Below are positions 14,297 to 24,104 of a stretch of DNA of 42,116 bases, piece by piece (position 1 is the stretch's first letter; each line of letters opens with the position of its first letter). Under the pieces are notes generated by a model. The model saw nothing but the letters and a program-made list of their open reading frames with translations. It was not told the DNA's origin and ran no database searches. Source of the DNA: Chloroflexota bacterium (GTDB lineage Bacteria > Chloroflexota > Dehalococcoidia > JACPQF01); NCBI GenBank assembly GCA_016190625.1, contig JACPQF010000018.1:1-42116 (forward strand), given 5' to 3'. The position numbers were made by a program, and so were the translations under genes.

Positions 14297-15750
14297 TGGG
14301 CACCTACTATCCGCGTTACTATGGGAGCGACGCCACTAGTGATGACCCGGACGAAATGGGTCGGGTAGACGCCGACAAGCACCAGGAAAAAGCCGAGAAT
14401 GGACATGGCGAACACTTCAGCCCGGCGAGCATCGGGCAGCTTAACCCATCTGGTGTTGAGCGGCCCGAAAAATACCTTGGCCAGCATTCGCAAAACATAC
14501 ACGGCCGTGATGGCCACCGCAATGATGCCAAGGATACCGAGAATGGGGTATGTCTGGAATGTGCCCACAAGGACCATGAACTCGGCCACAAACCCGCTCA
14601 AACCGGGCAGGCCGACGCCGGCGAGGCCGGCGAGGGCAAAGAATATGGCGATCACCGGCGCCACCTTGGCCAGTCCACCAAAATCGTTCAAGTCCCGGGT
14701 GTGAGCAGAGTCGTAGACACTGCCGACGAGAAGGAAGAAGAGGGCCGTCATGATGCCGTGGGAGAACATCTGGAGAACCGCCCCATTCAGTCCTATTACC
14801 GTCAGGGTGCCGATGCCCATGAGCACGTAGCCGCAGTGGCTTACGCTCGAATAGCCGATCAGATACTTGAAGTCCTTCTGGGCTAGGGCGGAGATCGCGC
14901 CGTACACCACGTTAATGGTGGCAATGGCGATCAGCACGGGCAGCCAAAACTTCGCTCCCTCGGGCAGAAGAACCATGCCCAGCCTGATTATCCCGTACGC
15001 GCCCAGCTTCATCAGCACGCCAGCGTGGAGCATGCTCACGGCCGTAGGCGCAGCGGCGTGGCCACCGGGCGACCAGGTGTGGAAGGGCCACAGACCGCCA
15101 AGGACCCCAAATCCCACCATGAAGAAGGCGAAGAAGACGGTCTGAACCCACGGCTCGTACGTCACCTTCTGGAGAACCTCGAGGTCGAATGAGTTGGTTC
15201 CGCTGGCAACGTACACCGCCAGGAGCGCCGTCCAGATGAGAACGCTGCCGGCCACCAGATAGAGAGTCAGCTTCATCGCCCCATACTCTTTCCTGGTGCT
15301 GCCCCAGATGGCGATGAGCGGATACATCGGAATAACCGCTAGCTCGTAGAAGAAGAAGAACACCAGAGTGTCGATGGAGCCAAAGACGCCAAATACGCCA
15401 GCGACTAGCACAAACAGGAAGAAGAGAAACTCCTGCGGCCGGTCCTTGACGTACCACGAGGCGAAGACGCCGCAGAAAATCACGATGGCGGTGAGCAGCA
15501 TGAGCGGCGCCGATATCCCATCGATGCCTAGTTTGACGGACACGCCAAGGGAGGATATCCATGGATACTGCTCCACGAACTGGAAGCCACCCTTCTGATA
15601 GTCGTAGTTGACGAACATATAGGTGGTCAGGACGATGGTGACAAAAGCGGCGATGGCCGCAGCCCACTTGGCTACGGTGGTCTTGTCGCGGGGAATCGCC
15701 ATGACGATAAGAGCAGTCAGGAACGGAATGACGATGGTTGCTGAAATCAA
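14293..15750 (-). CDS. nuoM: NADH-quinone oxidoreductase subunit M
   Basis: 485 residues, polytopic, antiporter-like. Conserved signatures are FFFYELAVIPMYPLIAIWG (with the key Glu), the GLWPFHTWSP loop, DFKYLIGYSSVSHCGYVLMG and FSHGIMTALFFLLVG. The usual LPDAH after the FHTW motif is replaced here by SPGGH. Members pump protons in the complex I membrane arm. The start is a TTG with GGAGG about 11 bases upstream, and nuoL ends seven bases before it. Confidence 0.95.
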   Translation of the reverse strand: MISATIVIPFLTALIVMAIPRDKTTVAKWAAAIAAFVTIVLTTYMFVNYDYQKGGFQFVEQYPWISSLGVSVKLGIDGISAPLMLLTAIVIFCGVFASWYVKDRPQEFLFFLFVLVAGVFGVFGSIDTLVFFFFYELAVIPMYPLIAIWGSTRKEYGAMKLTLYLVAGSVLIWTALLAVYVASGTNSFDLEVLQKVTYEPWVQTVFFAFFMVGFGVLGGLWPFHTWSPGGHAAAPTAVSMLHAGVLMKLGAYGIIRLGMVLLPEGAKFWLPVLIAIATINVVYGAISALAQKDFKYLIGYSSVSHCGYVLMGIGTLTVIGLNGAVLQMFSHGIMTALFFLLVGSVYDSAHTRDLNDFGGLAKVAPVIAIFFALAGLAGVGLPGLSGFVAEFMVLVGTFQTYPILGILGIIAVAITAVYVLRMLAKVFFGPLNTRWVKLPDARRAEVFAMSILGFFLVLVGVYPTHFVRVITSGVAPIVTRIVGAQ

Positions 15751-15757
15751 CGGTAGC

Positions 15758-17704
15758 TCAACCTCCTGCCGCCAGAACTGTCGGCTGCAAGCTCGCCACG
15801 ACGATGGCGACGACGATCAGTCCGACGACTATGACCAGAGCGTAGTTGTAGACCTTGCCGGTGACGTGATGCTTGAGCTTTTCGCCCACATACAGCGTTA
15901 GCCCGGCGCTGCCATCACAGGCGCCATCGCTGACGAACTTCTTGTCGAACCAGGCGATGAATTCGCCAAACTTCAGGGCGAGGTTGTCGATCATCCACTG
16001 GTACAGGTCGTCCATGTAATACTTGTTGACGAGCAGCCGGTGAACTCCCGGGAATCGCCGCACCACGGCCTCGGCCCGTATCGCCTTCTTGCCGTACACT
16101 AGCCAGCCAAAGAAGATTCCGGCAAGAGCCACAAGAGACGACCCCACCATCAGGCCATAGTTGAACTCTAGATGCTCGGCGGCCTCGCCAGCAGGCACGA
16201 GAAAGCCGGCGATGCTGGAATAGCTCGCCTGCAAGCCGAAGACCCTGTCGACGTAGGGCAAAGCCAACCAGCCAGCAGTGACAGCAAGGAAGGCCAGCAC
16301 TACCAAAGGCAGGGTCATGACCCACGGAGACTCGTGGGCATGCTCGGAATGATGCTTAGGCTCGCCGAAGAAGGTCATCATGATCATTCTGGTCACGTAG
16401 AACGCCGTCAGGAAGGCGCCGAACGCAGCCAGAATGAAGAAGACCGGGCCACCTTTGGCCAGGACCACCCCCAAGATCTCGTCTTTGCTCCAGAAGCCGC
16501 TGAACAGGGGGAAGCCGGCGAGAGCTAACGCTCCCAGCGAGCAGGTCACGAAGGTGATCTTCATCTTTTTGCGCAGGCCGCCCAACTCGGTCATGTCCTG
16601 GGTGCCGGACCCGTGAATAACGCTGCCCGCCGAGAGGAAGAGAAGGGCCTTGAAGAAAGCGTGGGTCATAAGGTGGAACATGGCCGCCGCAAACCCGCCA
16701 AAGCCCAGAGACAACATCATATAGCCTAACTGGCCCACTGTGGAGTAGGCCATGACCTTCTTGATGTCGGTCATCACGATGGCGATGGTGCCAGAGATCA
16801 GGATCGTGATAAGGCCGATTATCGCAATGACCATCATCGCCCCTTCCGAAGCGGCGTAAAGCGGGAAGGCGCGCGCTACGAGATAGACGCCCGCGGCCAC
16901 CATCGTGGCAGCGTGGATGAGGGCGCTGACGGGCGTAGGACCCTCCATGGCATCAGGTAGCCACACGTGGAGGGGAAACTGGCCGGACTTGCCCATGGCG
17001 CCGAGGAAGATAAGTATGGCGGCTATTGTCAGATAAGGGCCGGTGATCTCGCCGTGCTCGACCATTCCGAAAATGGTCCCCATGTCGAAGGTGCCGGCTT
17101 GCTGGAACAGCATAAGTATGCCGATGAACAAGCCGACGTCGCCGATGCGCGTGGTCACAAAGGCTTTCTTGGCCGCCTCCGCCGCCGAGCGCTTCTCCCA
17201 CCAGAAGCCGATCAGAAGATAGGAGCAAAGGCCCACCAACTCCCAGGCCATGTAGAGAATAAGCAAGTTGTCGGCCAGCACCAGGCCGAGCATCGAGGCC
17301 GTGAACAGAGAGAGCACGGCAAAGAACCAGGGATAGCGAGCGTCGCCATGCATGTAGCCCACCGAGTAGAGCTGGATCAGCGTGGCGCAGAGAGTCACGA
17401 CGCCGAGCATGAGAACGGCGAGATGGTCTACCGTCATGCCCAGCCGGAAGTCGTAATTTCCGACCTCAAACCAGGTCAGGGAGAAATTGACTTCCTTCCA
17501 AAACACGGGGAAACGGCCCTCGGCATCCAAGGGAACCTGCTTCGAGAGAAGCTCCCCGAGGATGGGCCAAAACAAAATGAAGCCTATCCCGATCGCCCCA
17601 ATCGCCACCCAGGCGCCCTTGCCGGGCAATCGTTTGCCGAAGAACGACAGGATTATGAAAGCCAGTATGCAGAGCGCCGGGAGCAGCCAGGCAAATGCCA
17701 ACAT
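15758..17704 (-). CDS. nuoL: NADH-quinone oxidoreductase subunit L
   Basis: 648 residues, the normal size for NuoL including the C-terminal lateral helix region. Signatures include YMAWELVGLCSYLLIGFW (conserved Glu), GKSGQFPLHVWLPDAMEGPT, MAYSTVGQLGYMMLSLG and HAFFKALLFLSAGSVIH. It is the distal proton-pumping subunit of complex I. AAGGAG lies upstream of the ATG, and nuoK ends 16 bases before it. Confidence 0.97.
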   Translation of the reverse strand: MLAFAWLLPALCILAFIILSFFGKRLPGKGAWVAIGAIGIGFILFWPILGELLSKQVPLDAEGRFPVFWKEVNFSLTWFEVGNYDFRLGMTVDHLAVLMLGVVTLCATLIQLYSVGYMHGDARYPWFFAVLSLFTASMLGLVLADNLLILYMAWELVGLCSYLLIGFWWEKRSAAEAAKKAFVTTRIGDVGLFIGILMLFQQAGTFDMGTIFGMVEHGEITGPYLTIAAILIFLGAMGKSGQFPLHVWLPDAMEGPTPVSALIHAATMVAAGVYLVARAFPLYAASEGAMMVIAIIGLITILISGTIAIVMTDIKKVMAYSTVGQLGYMMLSLGFGGFAAAMFHLMTHAFFKALLFLSAGSVIHGSGTQDMTELGGLRKKMKITFVTCSLGALALAGFPLFSGFWSKDEILGVVLAKGGPVFFILAAFGAFLTAFYVTRMIMMTFFGEPKHHSEHAHESPWVMTLPLVVLAFLAVTAGWLALPYVDRVFGLQASYSSIAGFLVPAGEAAEHLEFNYGLMVGSSLVALAGIFFGWLVYGKKAIRAEAVVRRFPGVHRLLVNKYYMDDLYQWMIDNLALKFGEFIAWFDKKFVSDGACDGSAGLTLYVGEKLKHHVTGKVYNYALVIVVGLIVVAIVVASLQPTVLAAGG

Positions 17705-17720
17705 GGTCTAACCCAACTCC

Positions 17721-18029
17721 TTACCATTTCATGAGATCGATATCGTCCACGCTGATCGAGCTCCGCCCCCGGTAGATCCGGAGAACGATGGCGAGGGCCA
17801 GCCCGACTTCGGCCGCGGCGATACAGATCACGAATATGGCGAATATCTGCCCGACAAACTGAGTCGGCGCCAGATACATTGCAAACGCCACCAAATTGAT
17901 ATTCACGGCGTTCAACATCAGCTCGATGGACATCAAGATAACCACCGCGTTGCGGCGGGCGAGAACGCCGTATAGTCCAATCGAGAAGAGCAACGCGCTT
18001 AGTCCCAGAAAATGCTGAAGGGTCAGCAT
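17721..18029 (-). CDS. nuoK: NADH-quinone oxidoreductase subunit K
   Basis: 102 residues with three membrane helices. The proton-channel glutamates are in place: [20 protein letters not shown] and [15 protein letters not shown]. It is a small membrane-arm subunit of complex I next to NuoA and NuoJ. Its ATG overlaps the nuoJ stop, suggesting coupling. Confidence 0.97.
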   Translation of the reverse strand: MLTLQHFLGLSALLFSIGLYGVLARRNAVVILMSIELMLNAVNINLVAFAMYLAPTQFVGQIFAIFVICIAAAEVGLALAIVLRIYRGRSSISVDDIDLMKW

Positions 18030-18529
18030 CAGCTTCTATCTCCTGCAGCAATGATCACGGCGCCGATGAGGGCGACCAGCAGTACCAGCGACGCGACCTC
18101 GAAGGGTATGGCCCAGGTCGTGAACAGGCTCTGTCCCAAGGCGTAGGCATCCACCCGCGTGATCGTGCCAGACGAATGCAGCCACCCCGTCTTCACTATC
18201 GTATAGACGAGTGTGCCCAAAAAGACAGCCGCGGCCAGAATCGCAAACGGCTTTTGCGGGTTATCGAGGGTGTCCGTATCCCGCCCTACCCGCGTGAGCA
18301 TGAGACCGAACAGGACCACCACGGCCACCGCACCGGCGTAAATAAGGACCTGCACCAGTCCGAGGAAGTCGGCCTGGAGGACGAAGAAAACGCCCGCGAC
18401 CATGACCAAAGCCAGGACGAGAAGCAGGGCGCTGTGAACCACGTTCCGCGCCGACACCACGCCGAGCGCACCCACTACGGCCAGAGCGCCGAAGACATAG
18501 AAGATAATCGATGGTGCGTCCACGGTCAC
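18029..18529 (-). CDS. nuoJ: NADH-quinone oxidoreductase subunit J
   Basis: About 166 residues with five hydrophobic segments. Signatures include [20 protein letters not shown] and the [20 protein letters not shown] pi-bulge helix typical of NuoJ. Start codons GTG 18529 (four-base GTGA overlap with nuoI) and GTG 18523 (better spacing from AAGGAGG) differ by two residues and I cannot choose between them. A longer open frame to 18646 runs inside nuoI and is not protein. Confidence 0.94.
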   Translation of the reverse strand: MTVDAPSIIFYVFGALAVVGALGVVSARNVVHSALLLVLALVMVAGVFFVLQADFLGLVQVLIYAGAVAVVVLFGLMLTRVGRDTDTLDNPQKPFAILAAAVFLGTLVYTIVKTGWLHSSGTITRVDAYALGQSLFTTWAIPFEVASLVLLVALIGAVIIAAGDRS

Positions 18530-18966
18530 GCCTCCTTCCTTCCCGATCCCATCTCGAGGAGACGGCTCAGATTCCGATTTAGTTCCTTTCTGTTGTAGCC
18601 CGCCAGCTCGAACTCGTGGGTCATCTTGATGGCGTTGAAGTTGCAAACCTCCACGCAGATCTCGCAGAACGTACAGCGTCCCAAGTTGAGGTTGTACACA
18701 TCCACGATCTTCTTGCGAGTGCTTGTGCCTTCCTTGGCCTTATCATTGTCCTTCATCGTCACGGTGATCGCCCCCACCGGACATTCTCTGGCGCAAACGC
18801 CACAGCCGGTGCAGAACGGCTCGCCCACCCCGGCGTCCCAGAGCAGACCGGGCGCGCCACGGAATCGCTCCTCGATGGTCCGCCTCTGGCTTGGATACTG
18901 GATGGTCACCGGACGACGGAACAGCGTGCTCATCGTGGTGGCCATGCCCTTGAGAATGCCTTTCAT
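18526..18966 (-). CDS. nuoI: NADH-quinone oxidoreductase subunit I (8Fe ferredoxin)
   Basis: 146 residues with two [4Fe-4S] motifs: Cys52, 55, 58, 62 (followed by the usual Pro) and Cys98, 101, 104, 108. After the second motif the usual Pro is replaced by Asn (VCNFNAI). NuoI holds clusters N6a/N6b and passes electrons towards NuoB. In a complex with no NuoEFG it is the natural docking point for an external low-potential donor such as ferredoxin. It overlaps nuoH by four bases. Confidence 0.96.
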   Translation of the reverse strand: MKGILKGMATTMSTLFRRPVTIQYPSQRRTIEERFRGAPGLLWDAGVGEPFCTGCGVCARECPVGAITVTMKDNDKAKEGTSTRKKIVDVYNLNLGRCTFCEICVEVCNFNAIKMTHEFELAGYNRKELNRNLSRLLEMGSGRKEA

Positions 18967-20084
18967 TGTCCGTCACCCCCGGCAGCCTCTATGAGCAACA
19001 CGGTCGCCGGACGGACGAAGCTGGCCTGCCGGCTGGTCTGGCGCGACCGCCAAATGGCGTAGCCAAGGACGATGGCCGCAATGCTAACCACGATGGCGAT
19101 GGCGAAAACCAACCAGCCATAGAGCACGAACATCGCCGTCAGCAGCAGGTTCAAGAACGACAAGGGCAGCAGAGCCTTCCAGGCGAAGCCCATGAGTTGG
19201 TCGACCCTGAGGCGGGGCAGCGTGGCCCGCAGCCAGAAGATCAGGAAGACGATGATGTAGGTCTTGATCATGAACCAGACGAAGGGATGCAAACCAGGTC
19301 CCTGCCAGCCGCCGAGAAACACGGTCGCACAGATGGCGGCGATGGCGAAGGCGTTTCCATACTCAGCCAGGTAGAACGTCCCCCAGCGCATACCGCTATA
19401 CTCGATGTGCGGCCCGCCGATCACCTCCGATTCCGCCACGGGGATATCGAAAGGAGTCCGGTTGAGCTCGGCCAGGGAGGCGACAATGTAGATCACGAAC
19501 GCTATCGGCTGGACGAGAATGAAGGGAAACACATCTTGCTTCTTCACGATCTCGCTCAGGCTCAACGACTCGGCAAGCATGGCCACTCCGAGGATGGCGA
19601 TCACCAGCGGCAGCTCGTAGCTAACCATCTGGGCCACACAGCGCACGGCGCCGAGGAGTGCGTACTTGTTGTTCGAGGCCCAGCCCGCCATGAACAGGCC
19701 GACGATGGCGAGACCAGGCACGGCTACGATGTAAAACAGGCCGAGATCGAGGTTGGCCACCACCCAGTCGCGGGCGAAGGGCACCGCCATGAAGACCAAA
19801 AGAACAGGCGCAAACACCACGTAGGGAGCGAAGCGAAACACCCAGTTGTCGGCGGTGGCGGGGATTAGGTCCTCCTTCACGAGAAGCTTAATGGCGTCCG
19901 CCGGCGCCTGGAGCGCACCGTGGAAGCCCACCCGCATGGGCCCGAGCCGCATTTGAATGTGTCCCATGACCTTGCGCTCCAGGTAAGTCAAAAACAAAAC
20001 CGTGAGGAGCACAAAAGAAAGAATGAGGATCACGCCGATGATGCTTATGACCACGGGGTCGAGATAAACGCCCGCTATGTCCAT
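18963..20084 (-). CDS. nuoH: NADH-quinone oxidoreductase subunit H
   Basis: 373 residues, about eight or nine membrane helices. Signatures are YLERKVMGHIQMRLGPMRVG, GALQAPADAIKLLVKED, and the quinone-site loop LNRTPFDIPVAESEVIGG followed by EYSGMRWGTFYLAEY. NuoH forms the quinone chamber linking the peripheral and membrane arms. The C terminus is extended by about 40 residues after the last conserved helix. It begins one base after the nuoD stop. Confidence 0.97.
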   Translation of the reverse strand: MDIAGVYLDPVVISIIGVILILSFVLLTVLFLTYLERKVMGHIQMRLGPMRVGFHGALQAPADAIKLLVKEDLIPATADNWVFRFAPYVVFAPVLLVFMAVPFARDWVVANLDLGLFYIVAVPGLAIVGLFMAGWASNNKYALLGAVRCVAQMVSYELPLVIAILGVAMLAESLSLSEIVKKQDVFPFILVQPIAFVIYIVASLAELNRTPFDIPVAESEVIGGPHIEYSGMRWGTFYLAEYGNAFAIAAICATVFLGGWQGPGLHPFVWFMIKTYIIVFLIFWLRATLPRLRVDQLMGFAWKALLPLSFLNLLLTAMFVLYGWLVFAIAIVVSIAAIVLGYAIWRSRQTSRQASFVRPATVLLIEAAGGDGQ

Positions 20085-20085
20085 G

Positions 20086-21204
20086 CTACCGGTCCACCTC
20101 CCCGAGCACGATGTCGAGCGAGCCGAGAATCATCACAGAGTCGGCCACATAGGTCCCCTGCAGCATCTGCCGCAAAGCCATAAGGTTGCAGAAGGATGGG
20201 GCGCGAATCTTCAGGCGGTAAGGCATGGGACCGCCCTTACTCACCAGATAGACGCCGAAATCGCCCCGAGGACACTCGGTTCTTACGTAGACCTCGCCGG
20301 CGGGCGGACGGATAACCCGGGGCGCGTTGCCTATGGTCGGTCCGTCCGGCATCTGCTCCAGGGCCTGCCTGATAATCCTCAGCGACTGATTTACCTCTTC
20401 CACCCGAATGACGTAGCGATCGTAGGTGTCGCCGTTGGCGCCGACGGGAATCTCGAACTCGAACCGGTCGTAGATCGAATAGGGGTCATACCGACGAAGA
20501 TCCACCGCCACCCCCGAAGCCCGCAGAACCGGGCCGCTCAGCCCGAAGTCGATGGCATCCTCCGCCGACATGGGCGAGATGCCCCGCGTCCGGGCGAGGA
20601 AGATCTCGTTCTCGCTGAGAAGGTTCACGCAGTCGGAGAGCCCTTGCTCGAGGTAGGGCAGAAGCTCCAGCACCCGCTCTTTGAAATCGGCGGGCACGTC
20701 GTACTTGATGCCGCCCACCCTCATGAAGTTATGGGTCAAGCGACCGCCGCCCACAGCCTCGAAGATCTGCTGTATGCGCTCCCGCGCGATGAAGCCATAG
20801 AGGAAAGGCGTCAGCGCGCCGGCCTCCATGCCGAAAGTGCCATAGAAAAGGAAGTGGCTGGCTATGCGGTTCAGCTCGTTGAGGGCTACCCGGACGTACT
20901 CCGCCCGCTCCGGCACCTGGATGCCCATGAGCTTCTCCACCGCCATGACCAGCGTGTGCTCGCTGTTGAAGGCCGAGAGATAGTCCAGGCGATCGAAGAG
21001 AGGGATAACCTGGCGGTAGCCGTAGTTCTCGCACAGCTTCTCCACTCCGCGGTGAAGATAGCCGATGTATGGCTCGCAGTCCACGATCCTCTCGCCGTCG
21101 ACAGTGACCACAATGCGAAACACCCCATGCGTGCTGGGATGCTGCGGCCCCATATTCAGCATCATGTCGACGGTTGGGAATTCCGTCTCAACCGTTCTTG
21201 ACAT
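20086..21204 (-). CDS. nuoD: NADH-quinone oxidoreductase subunit D
   Basis: 372 residues from the ATG at 21204, which has GAGGAGG just upstream; an upstream in-frame ATG adds 11 residues inside nuoC. Conserved parts are NMGPQHPSTHGVFR (quinone-site His), PYIGYLHRGVEKLCE, the RVGG segment, and the C-terminal RLKIRAPSFCNL with GSLDIVLGEVDR. It is the 49-kDa quinone-site subunit. It is separate from nuoC, with a 17-base overlap. Confidence 0.97.
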   Translation of the reverse strand: MSRTVETEFPTVDMMLNMGPQHPSTHGVFRIVVTVDGERIVDCEPYIGYLHRGVEKLCENYGYRQVIPLFDRLDYLSAFNSEHTLVMAVEKLMGIQVPERAEYVRVALNELNRIASHFLFYGTFGMEAGALTPFLYGFIARERIQQIFEAVGGGRLTHNFMRVGGIKYDVPADFKERVLELLPYLEQGLSDCVNLLSENEIFLARTRGISPMSAEDAIDFGLSGPVLRASGVAVDLRRYDPYSIYDRFEFEIPVGANGDTYDRYVIRVEEVNQSLRIIRQALEQMPDGPTIGNAPRVIRPPAGEVYVRTECPRGDFGVYLVSKGGPMPYRLKIRAPSFCNLMALRQMLQGTYVADSVMILGSLDIVLGEVDR

Positions 21205-21709
21205 TCGCCTCCTCCTCATCCGAGGGAATCCCGCCAATGGTGAAGCTCTTGAGCAGCGGGTGTCCCTCGAAGCCGTCGATTAGCAGAAGCGTTTTCAAGT
21301 GCGGATGGCCCTCGAAGTCGATACCGAACATCTCGGCCGCCTCTCGCTCGTGCCAGTCGGCTCCCTTCCAAACGCCAACCACCGAGGCTAGGCGCGGGTC
21401 ATCCTTGGCCACCGCAGCCTTGAGCGCCATCTTGTGCCGCTTCGACACCGAGAATAGGTGATAGACCACCTCGAGTCCCTCGCCAAGGTCGACCCCGGAA
21501 AGACAGCGCAAATAGTCGAAGCGAAGGTCCGGATCGCTCTTCAGCCGTCGACAGGCCTCCACAGCGCTGGCGGCGGGAATGGTGACGACCAGCTCGCCGA
21601 AGGCGGGCTTCGCCTCGAACTCTAACCCCCTCAGGCACCCGGCCACCAGCGGCTGGATCTCCTCCGGAGTCCTCATTCGTGGTAGTAGAACACGGTCGCT
21701 ATCGGTCAT
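21188..21709 (-). CDS. nuoC: NADH-quinone oxidoreductase subunit C
   Basis: 173 residues. The 30-kDa signature is [20 protein letters not shown] followed by [13 protein letters not shown]. It belongs to the quinone-reducing module with NuoB and NuoD. It overlaps nuoB by four bases (ATGA) and nuoD by 17. Confidence 0.96.
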   Translation of the reverse strand: MTDSDRVLLPRMRTPEEIQPLVAGCLRGLEFEAKPAFGELVVTIPAASAVEACRRLKSDPDLRFDYLRCLSGVDLGEGLEVVYHLFSVSKRHKMALKAAVAKDDPRLASVVGVWKGADWHEREAAEMFGIDFEGHPHLKTLLLIDGFEGHPLLKSFTIGGIPSDEEEANVKNG

Positions 21710-22227
21710 TTGCCGCCATTCCTCTTGGTTCTGGCTTCTGCCTGGATCTTGGCCTGCAGCTCCATCACACCCTTCATCAGGGCCTCCGGCCGCGGGGGAC
21801 AGCCGGGAACGTAGACGTCCACCGGGATGATCTGGTCCACGCCCTTAACCACCGAATAGGAGCGGATGAAGGGGCCACCGCTGATGGCGCAACTCCCCAT
21901 GGCAATCACCCACTTGGGCATCGGCATTTGCTCGTAGAGCAGCTTGATTGCCTCCGCCATCTTCGGCGTCACCGTCCCGGCGACGAACATCAGGTCGGCC
22001 TGCCGCGGCGAAGGCCACATCACAACGCCGAAGCGGTCGAAGTCGTAATGCGACATATGCGCCGACATCATCTCGATGGCGCAGCAGGCGAGGCCGAAGG
22101 TGAGGGGCCACAGCGACGATTTCCTTGCCCAGTCGAAGACGATATCGGTGGAGGTAATTACCACGTTGGAGGGTAGCCGAGAATAAGGGTTCTCGAGCTG
22201 ACTCCAACTAGGTTTGATTACTTCCAC
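21706..22227 (-). CDS. nuoB: NADH-quinone oxidoreductase subunit B
   Basis: 173 residues from a GTG at 22227, overlapping the nuoA stop. The N2 cluster ligands are the tandem Cys48-Cys49 in [10 protein letters not shown], Cys113 in [10 protein letters not shown] and Cys143 in VPGCPPRPE. NuoB carries the last cluster before quinone. The open frame continues to 22446 but that part is nuoA read in another frame. Confidence 0.96.
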   Translation of the reverse strand: MEVIKPSWSQLENPYSRLPSNVVITSTDIVFDWARKSSLWPLTFGLACCAIEMMSAHMSHYDFDRFGVVMWPSPRQADLMFVAGTVTPKMAEAIKLLYEQMPMPKWVIAMGSCAISGGPFIRSYSVVKGVDQIIPVDVYVPGCPPRPEALMKGVMELQAKIQAEARTKRNGGK

Positions 22228-22571
22228 TGCAATACCCCTTTCCGCCAGGCGTAGACGAGTCCGAAGAGCAGGATCGCGATAAAGATCACCATTTCGACTA
22301 GGGCGAGCGTTCCCACCTGCTTGAACATAACCGCCCAAGGGTAAAGGAACACGGTTTCGACGTCGAAAATCACGAAGAGGATGGCAAAGAGGTAATACCG
22401 GGCCCGAATCTGAGACCAGTTCTGCCCCATGGGGACCATTCCACATTCGTAAATGGAGGCTTTTGCTTCGGTGCGATAGCGGGGCGCCAGTAGGCGGGAA
22501 ACAAACAAAAGGGCGAACACCAGCCCCAAAGCCACGACGGACGCAATCAGTACGGCGCTATAATCGTTCAT
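22218..22571 (-). CDS. nuoA: NADH-quinone oxidoreductase subunit A
   Basis: 117 residues from the ATG at 22571; a TTG at 22595 is an alternative start. Three membrane helices, with the conserved [10 protein letters not shown] loop and [13 protein letters not shown]. It is the first gene of nuoABCDHIJKLMN, whose genes all overlap or lie within about 16 bases. No nuoE, nuoF or nuoG is in this operon. A promoter lies at 22660-22689. Confidence 0.96.
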   Translation of the reverse strand: MNDYSAVLIASVVALGLVFALLFVSRLLAPRYRTEAKASIYECGMVPMGQNWSQIRARYYLFAILFVIFDVETVFLYPWAVMFKQVGTLALVEMVIFIAILLFGLVYAWRKGVLQWK

Positions 22572-22659
22572 CAATTGCAGCCAAGACTCCAGCAAGCGTC
22601 CAGAACGTTGACGCCATTGTCATTACTTGCCGTTAACGTGTCGGCCGGCCCAGAGACAT

Positions 22660-22689
22660 ACTATACAGGACATTGGCCGGTTTCGTCAA
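22660..22689 (-). promoter_or_regulatory. Sigma70-type promoter of the nuo operon
   Basis: On the minus strand TTGACG (22689-22684) is followed after 18 bases by TATAGT (22665-22660). It ends about 90 bases before the nuoA start and lies just past the stop of the FAD oxidoreductase gene, so nuo probably forms its own transcription unit. Confidence 0.75.
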
Positions 22690-22703
22690 GACGAAATTGT
22701 GTA

Positions 22704-24104
22704 TTATTTCTCATTTCCACGCGACAGCACTCCCCCCAGCCTGCTTTTACCTGCTACCACCCGGCTGACGTCTCTTCCCAGCCTGATGCTGTAGTTCATG
22801 CCCCGGTCCTCCGGGTAGATCTGGGTCGTATTGGCCAGGTAGAGCCCGCCGACCGGCGTCTCCATCGGCAGCAGCTTCTGCGAGTAGTTGGTGGTGACGA
22901 TGGGCTGGCCGGAGTCATCGCGAAACAGGCGATAGCTTTCGACCCAGCTCAGGCTGAACTCCGGATTGATCCTCTTGAGATGCGGCTCGTAGGTCTGGAG
23001 GAGGTCGCCAGGGGTCTGGCGATAAAGTGGATTGTCCTGCGACAGGTAGTTGGAGAGGTAGACGACGTGCTTCCCGCCGTAGCGCTCGGCGCCAACGAAA
23101 TTAGTATGCTCGATGACGGCCACGAACGGCATGGTCGGATCGCTGATGTTCAGCCAGTAGATGTGGGAGAGGGGCCGGGCCATGGTCAACACCATACATA
23201 CCGCCGCCTGATAGGTCGTCGCTTTCAGCCGCTGGACGTAGTCGACCGGCAGATCGGGGACTAGCCGCTCGAAGACCATGGACGGCACCGTGGCGATCAC
23301 GGCGTCAAATGGCAGGGCATCCTCCGGCAGGTCATGAACATCCTTGGCCAGCCCGTTCTCCTCCCGCCAGGACAGGACCTCGGGACGCTCCAACTGGACG
23401 CCGCGCGCCGCCCCGTTCTCCACCGCGATCCGCTCTACGGACGCCTCCGTGAATATGCGGCCGCCAGCGCGAAGAATGGCCCTGGCTAGCTCGTCCACGA
23501 GCAGGCCAAAGCTGCCATTCAGGTATCCCAGACGCTCGCTCTGCAGACCCTTCTCCCGCGAGCCGAAGCGTAGCCGCATCTTGCCCCAAAACCAGACCAT
23601 CCCCACCTTGTCGTAGCTCTCGCCGAACTTCCCCCGCAGCAGCGGCCCCCAGACCACCTCGAAGTTGCGCCGTCCGGCGTACTTAACGATCCAGTCCCTT
23701 GCCGTAACGCCCTCGTACTTCTGCCAATTGGCCTGCCGCTGGATATAGACGCTGGCCAGGCCGAGACGCACCCGATTCGGCAGACTGAGCGGCGTGAAAT
23801 TGAGAAGGTCCCTTGGCGTCACGAAATCCCAGAGGCTGCCATCGCGGAAGAAGCCCACTTTGGAGCTTATCCAGACCAATCTGGAAGCGAGTCCCAGCTC
23901 TGCCAGTAGCTCGCGAACGTGAGAATCGCTGGTGAAGATGTGGTGGTAGAACCGCTCGAGGCGCTCTCCTCCCACCTCCAGCGTCCCCACCTGTCCGCCG
24001 AGCTGGCTATCCCTTTCCAGAATAGTCACCCGGTGCCCGGCCTTGCCCAGCTCGTAGCCGGCCACCAGCCCGGCCAATCCCCCACCGATGATCCCTATGT
24101 TCAT
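22704..24104 (-). CDS. FAD-dependent amine-oxidase/protoporphyrinogen-oxidase-like protein
   Basis: 466 residues, soluble. An N-terminal FAD Rossmann site reads GIIGGGLAGLVAGYELGKAG, then ILERDSQLGGQ (ribose-binding Glu). The family includes phytoene desaturases, protoporphyrinogen oxidases and UDP-galactopyranose mutase-like flavoproteins. The C-terminal flavin segment is GLYLANTTQIYPEDRGMNYS. The substrate cannot be read from sequence. It overlaps the flippase-like gene by four bases (ATGA), so it is probably co-translated with two lipid-flippase-like proteins. This points to a polyprenyl, lipid or nucleotide-sugar substrate rather than haem, but that is inference. Confidence 0.85.
   Translation of the reverse strand: MNIGIIGGGLAGLVAGYELGKAGHRVTILERDSQLGGQVGTLEVGGERLERFYHHIFTSDSHVRELLAELGLASRLVWISSKVGFFRDGSLWDFVTPRDLLNFTPLSLPNRVRLGLASVYIQRQANWQKYEGVTARDWIVKYAGRRNFEVVWGPLLRGKFGESYDKVGMVWFWGKMRLRFGSREKGLQSERLGYLNGSFGLLVDELARAILRAGGRIFTEASVERIAVENGAARGVQLERPEVLSWREENGLAKDVHDLPEDALPFDAVIATVPSMVFERLVPDLPVDYVQRLKATTYQAAVCMVLTMARPLSHIYWLNISDPTMPFVAVIEHTNFVGAERYGGKHVVYLSNYLSQDNPLYRQTPGDLLQTYEPHLKRINPEFSLSWVESYRLFRDDSGQPIVTTNYSQKLLPMETPVGGLYLANTTQIYPEDRGMNYSIRLGRDVSRVVAGKSRLGGVLSRGNEK

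Noticed and set aside
22228-22446. N-terminal extension of NuoB
   Set aside because: The extra 73 residues are nuoA read in another frame, and NuoB homologues begin near the GTG at 22227.
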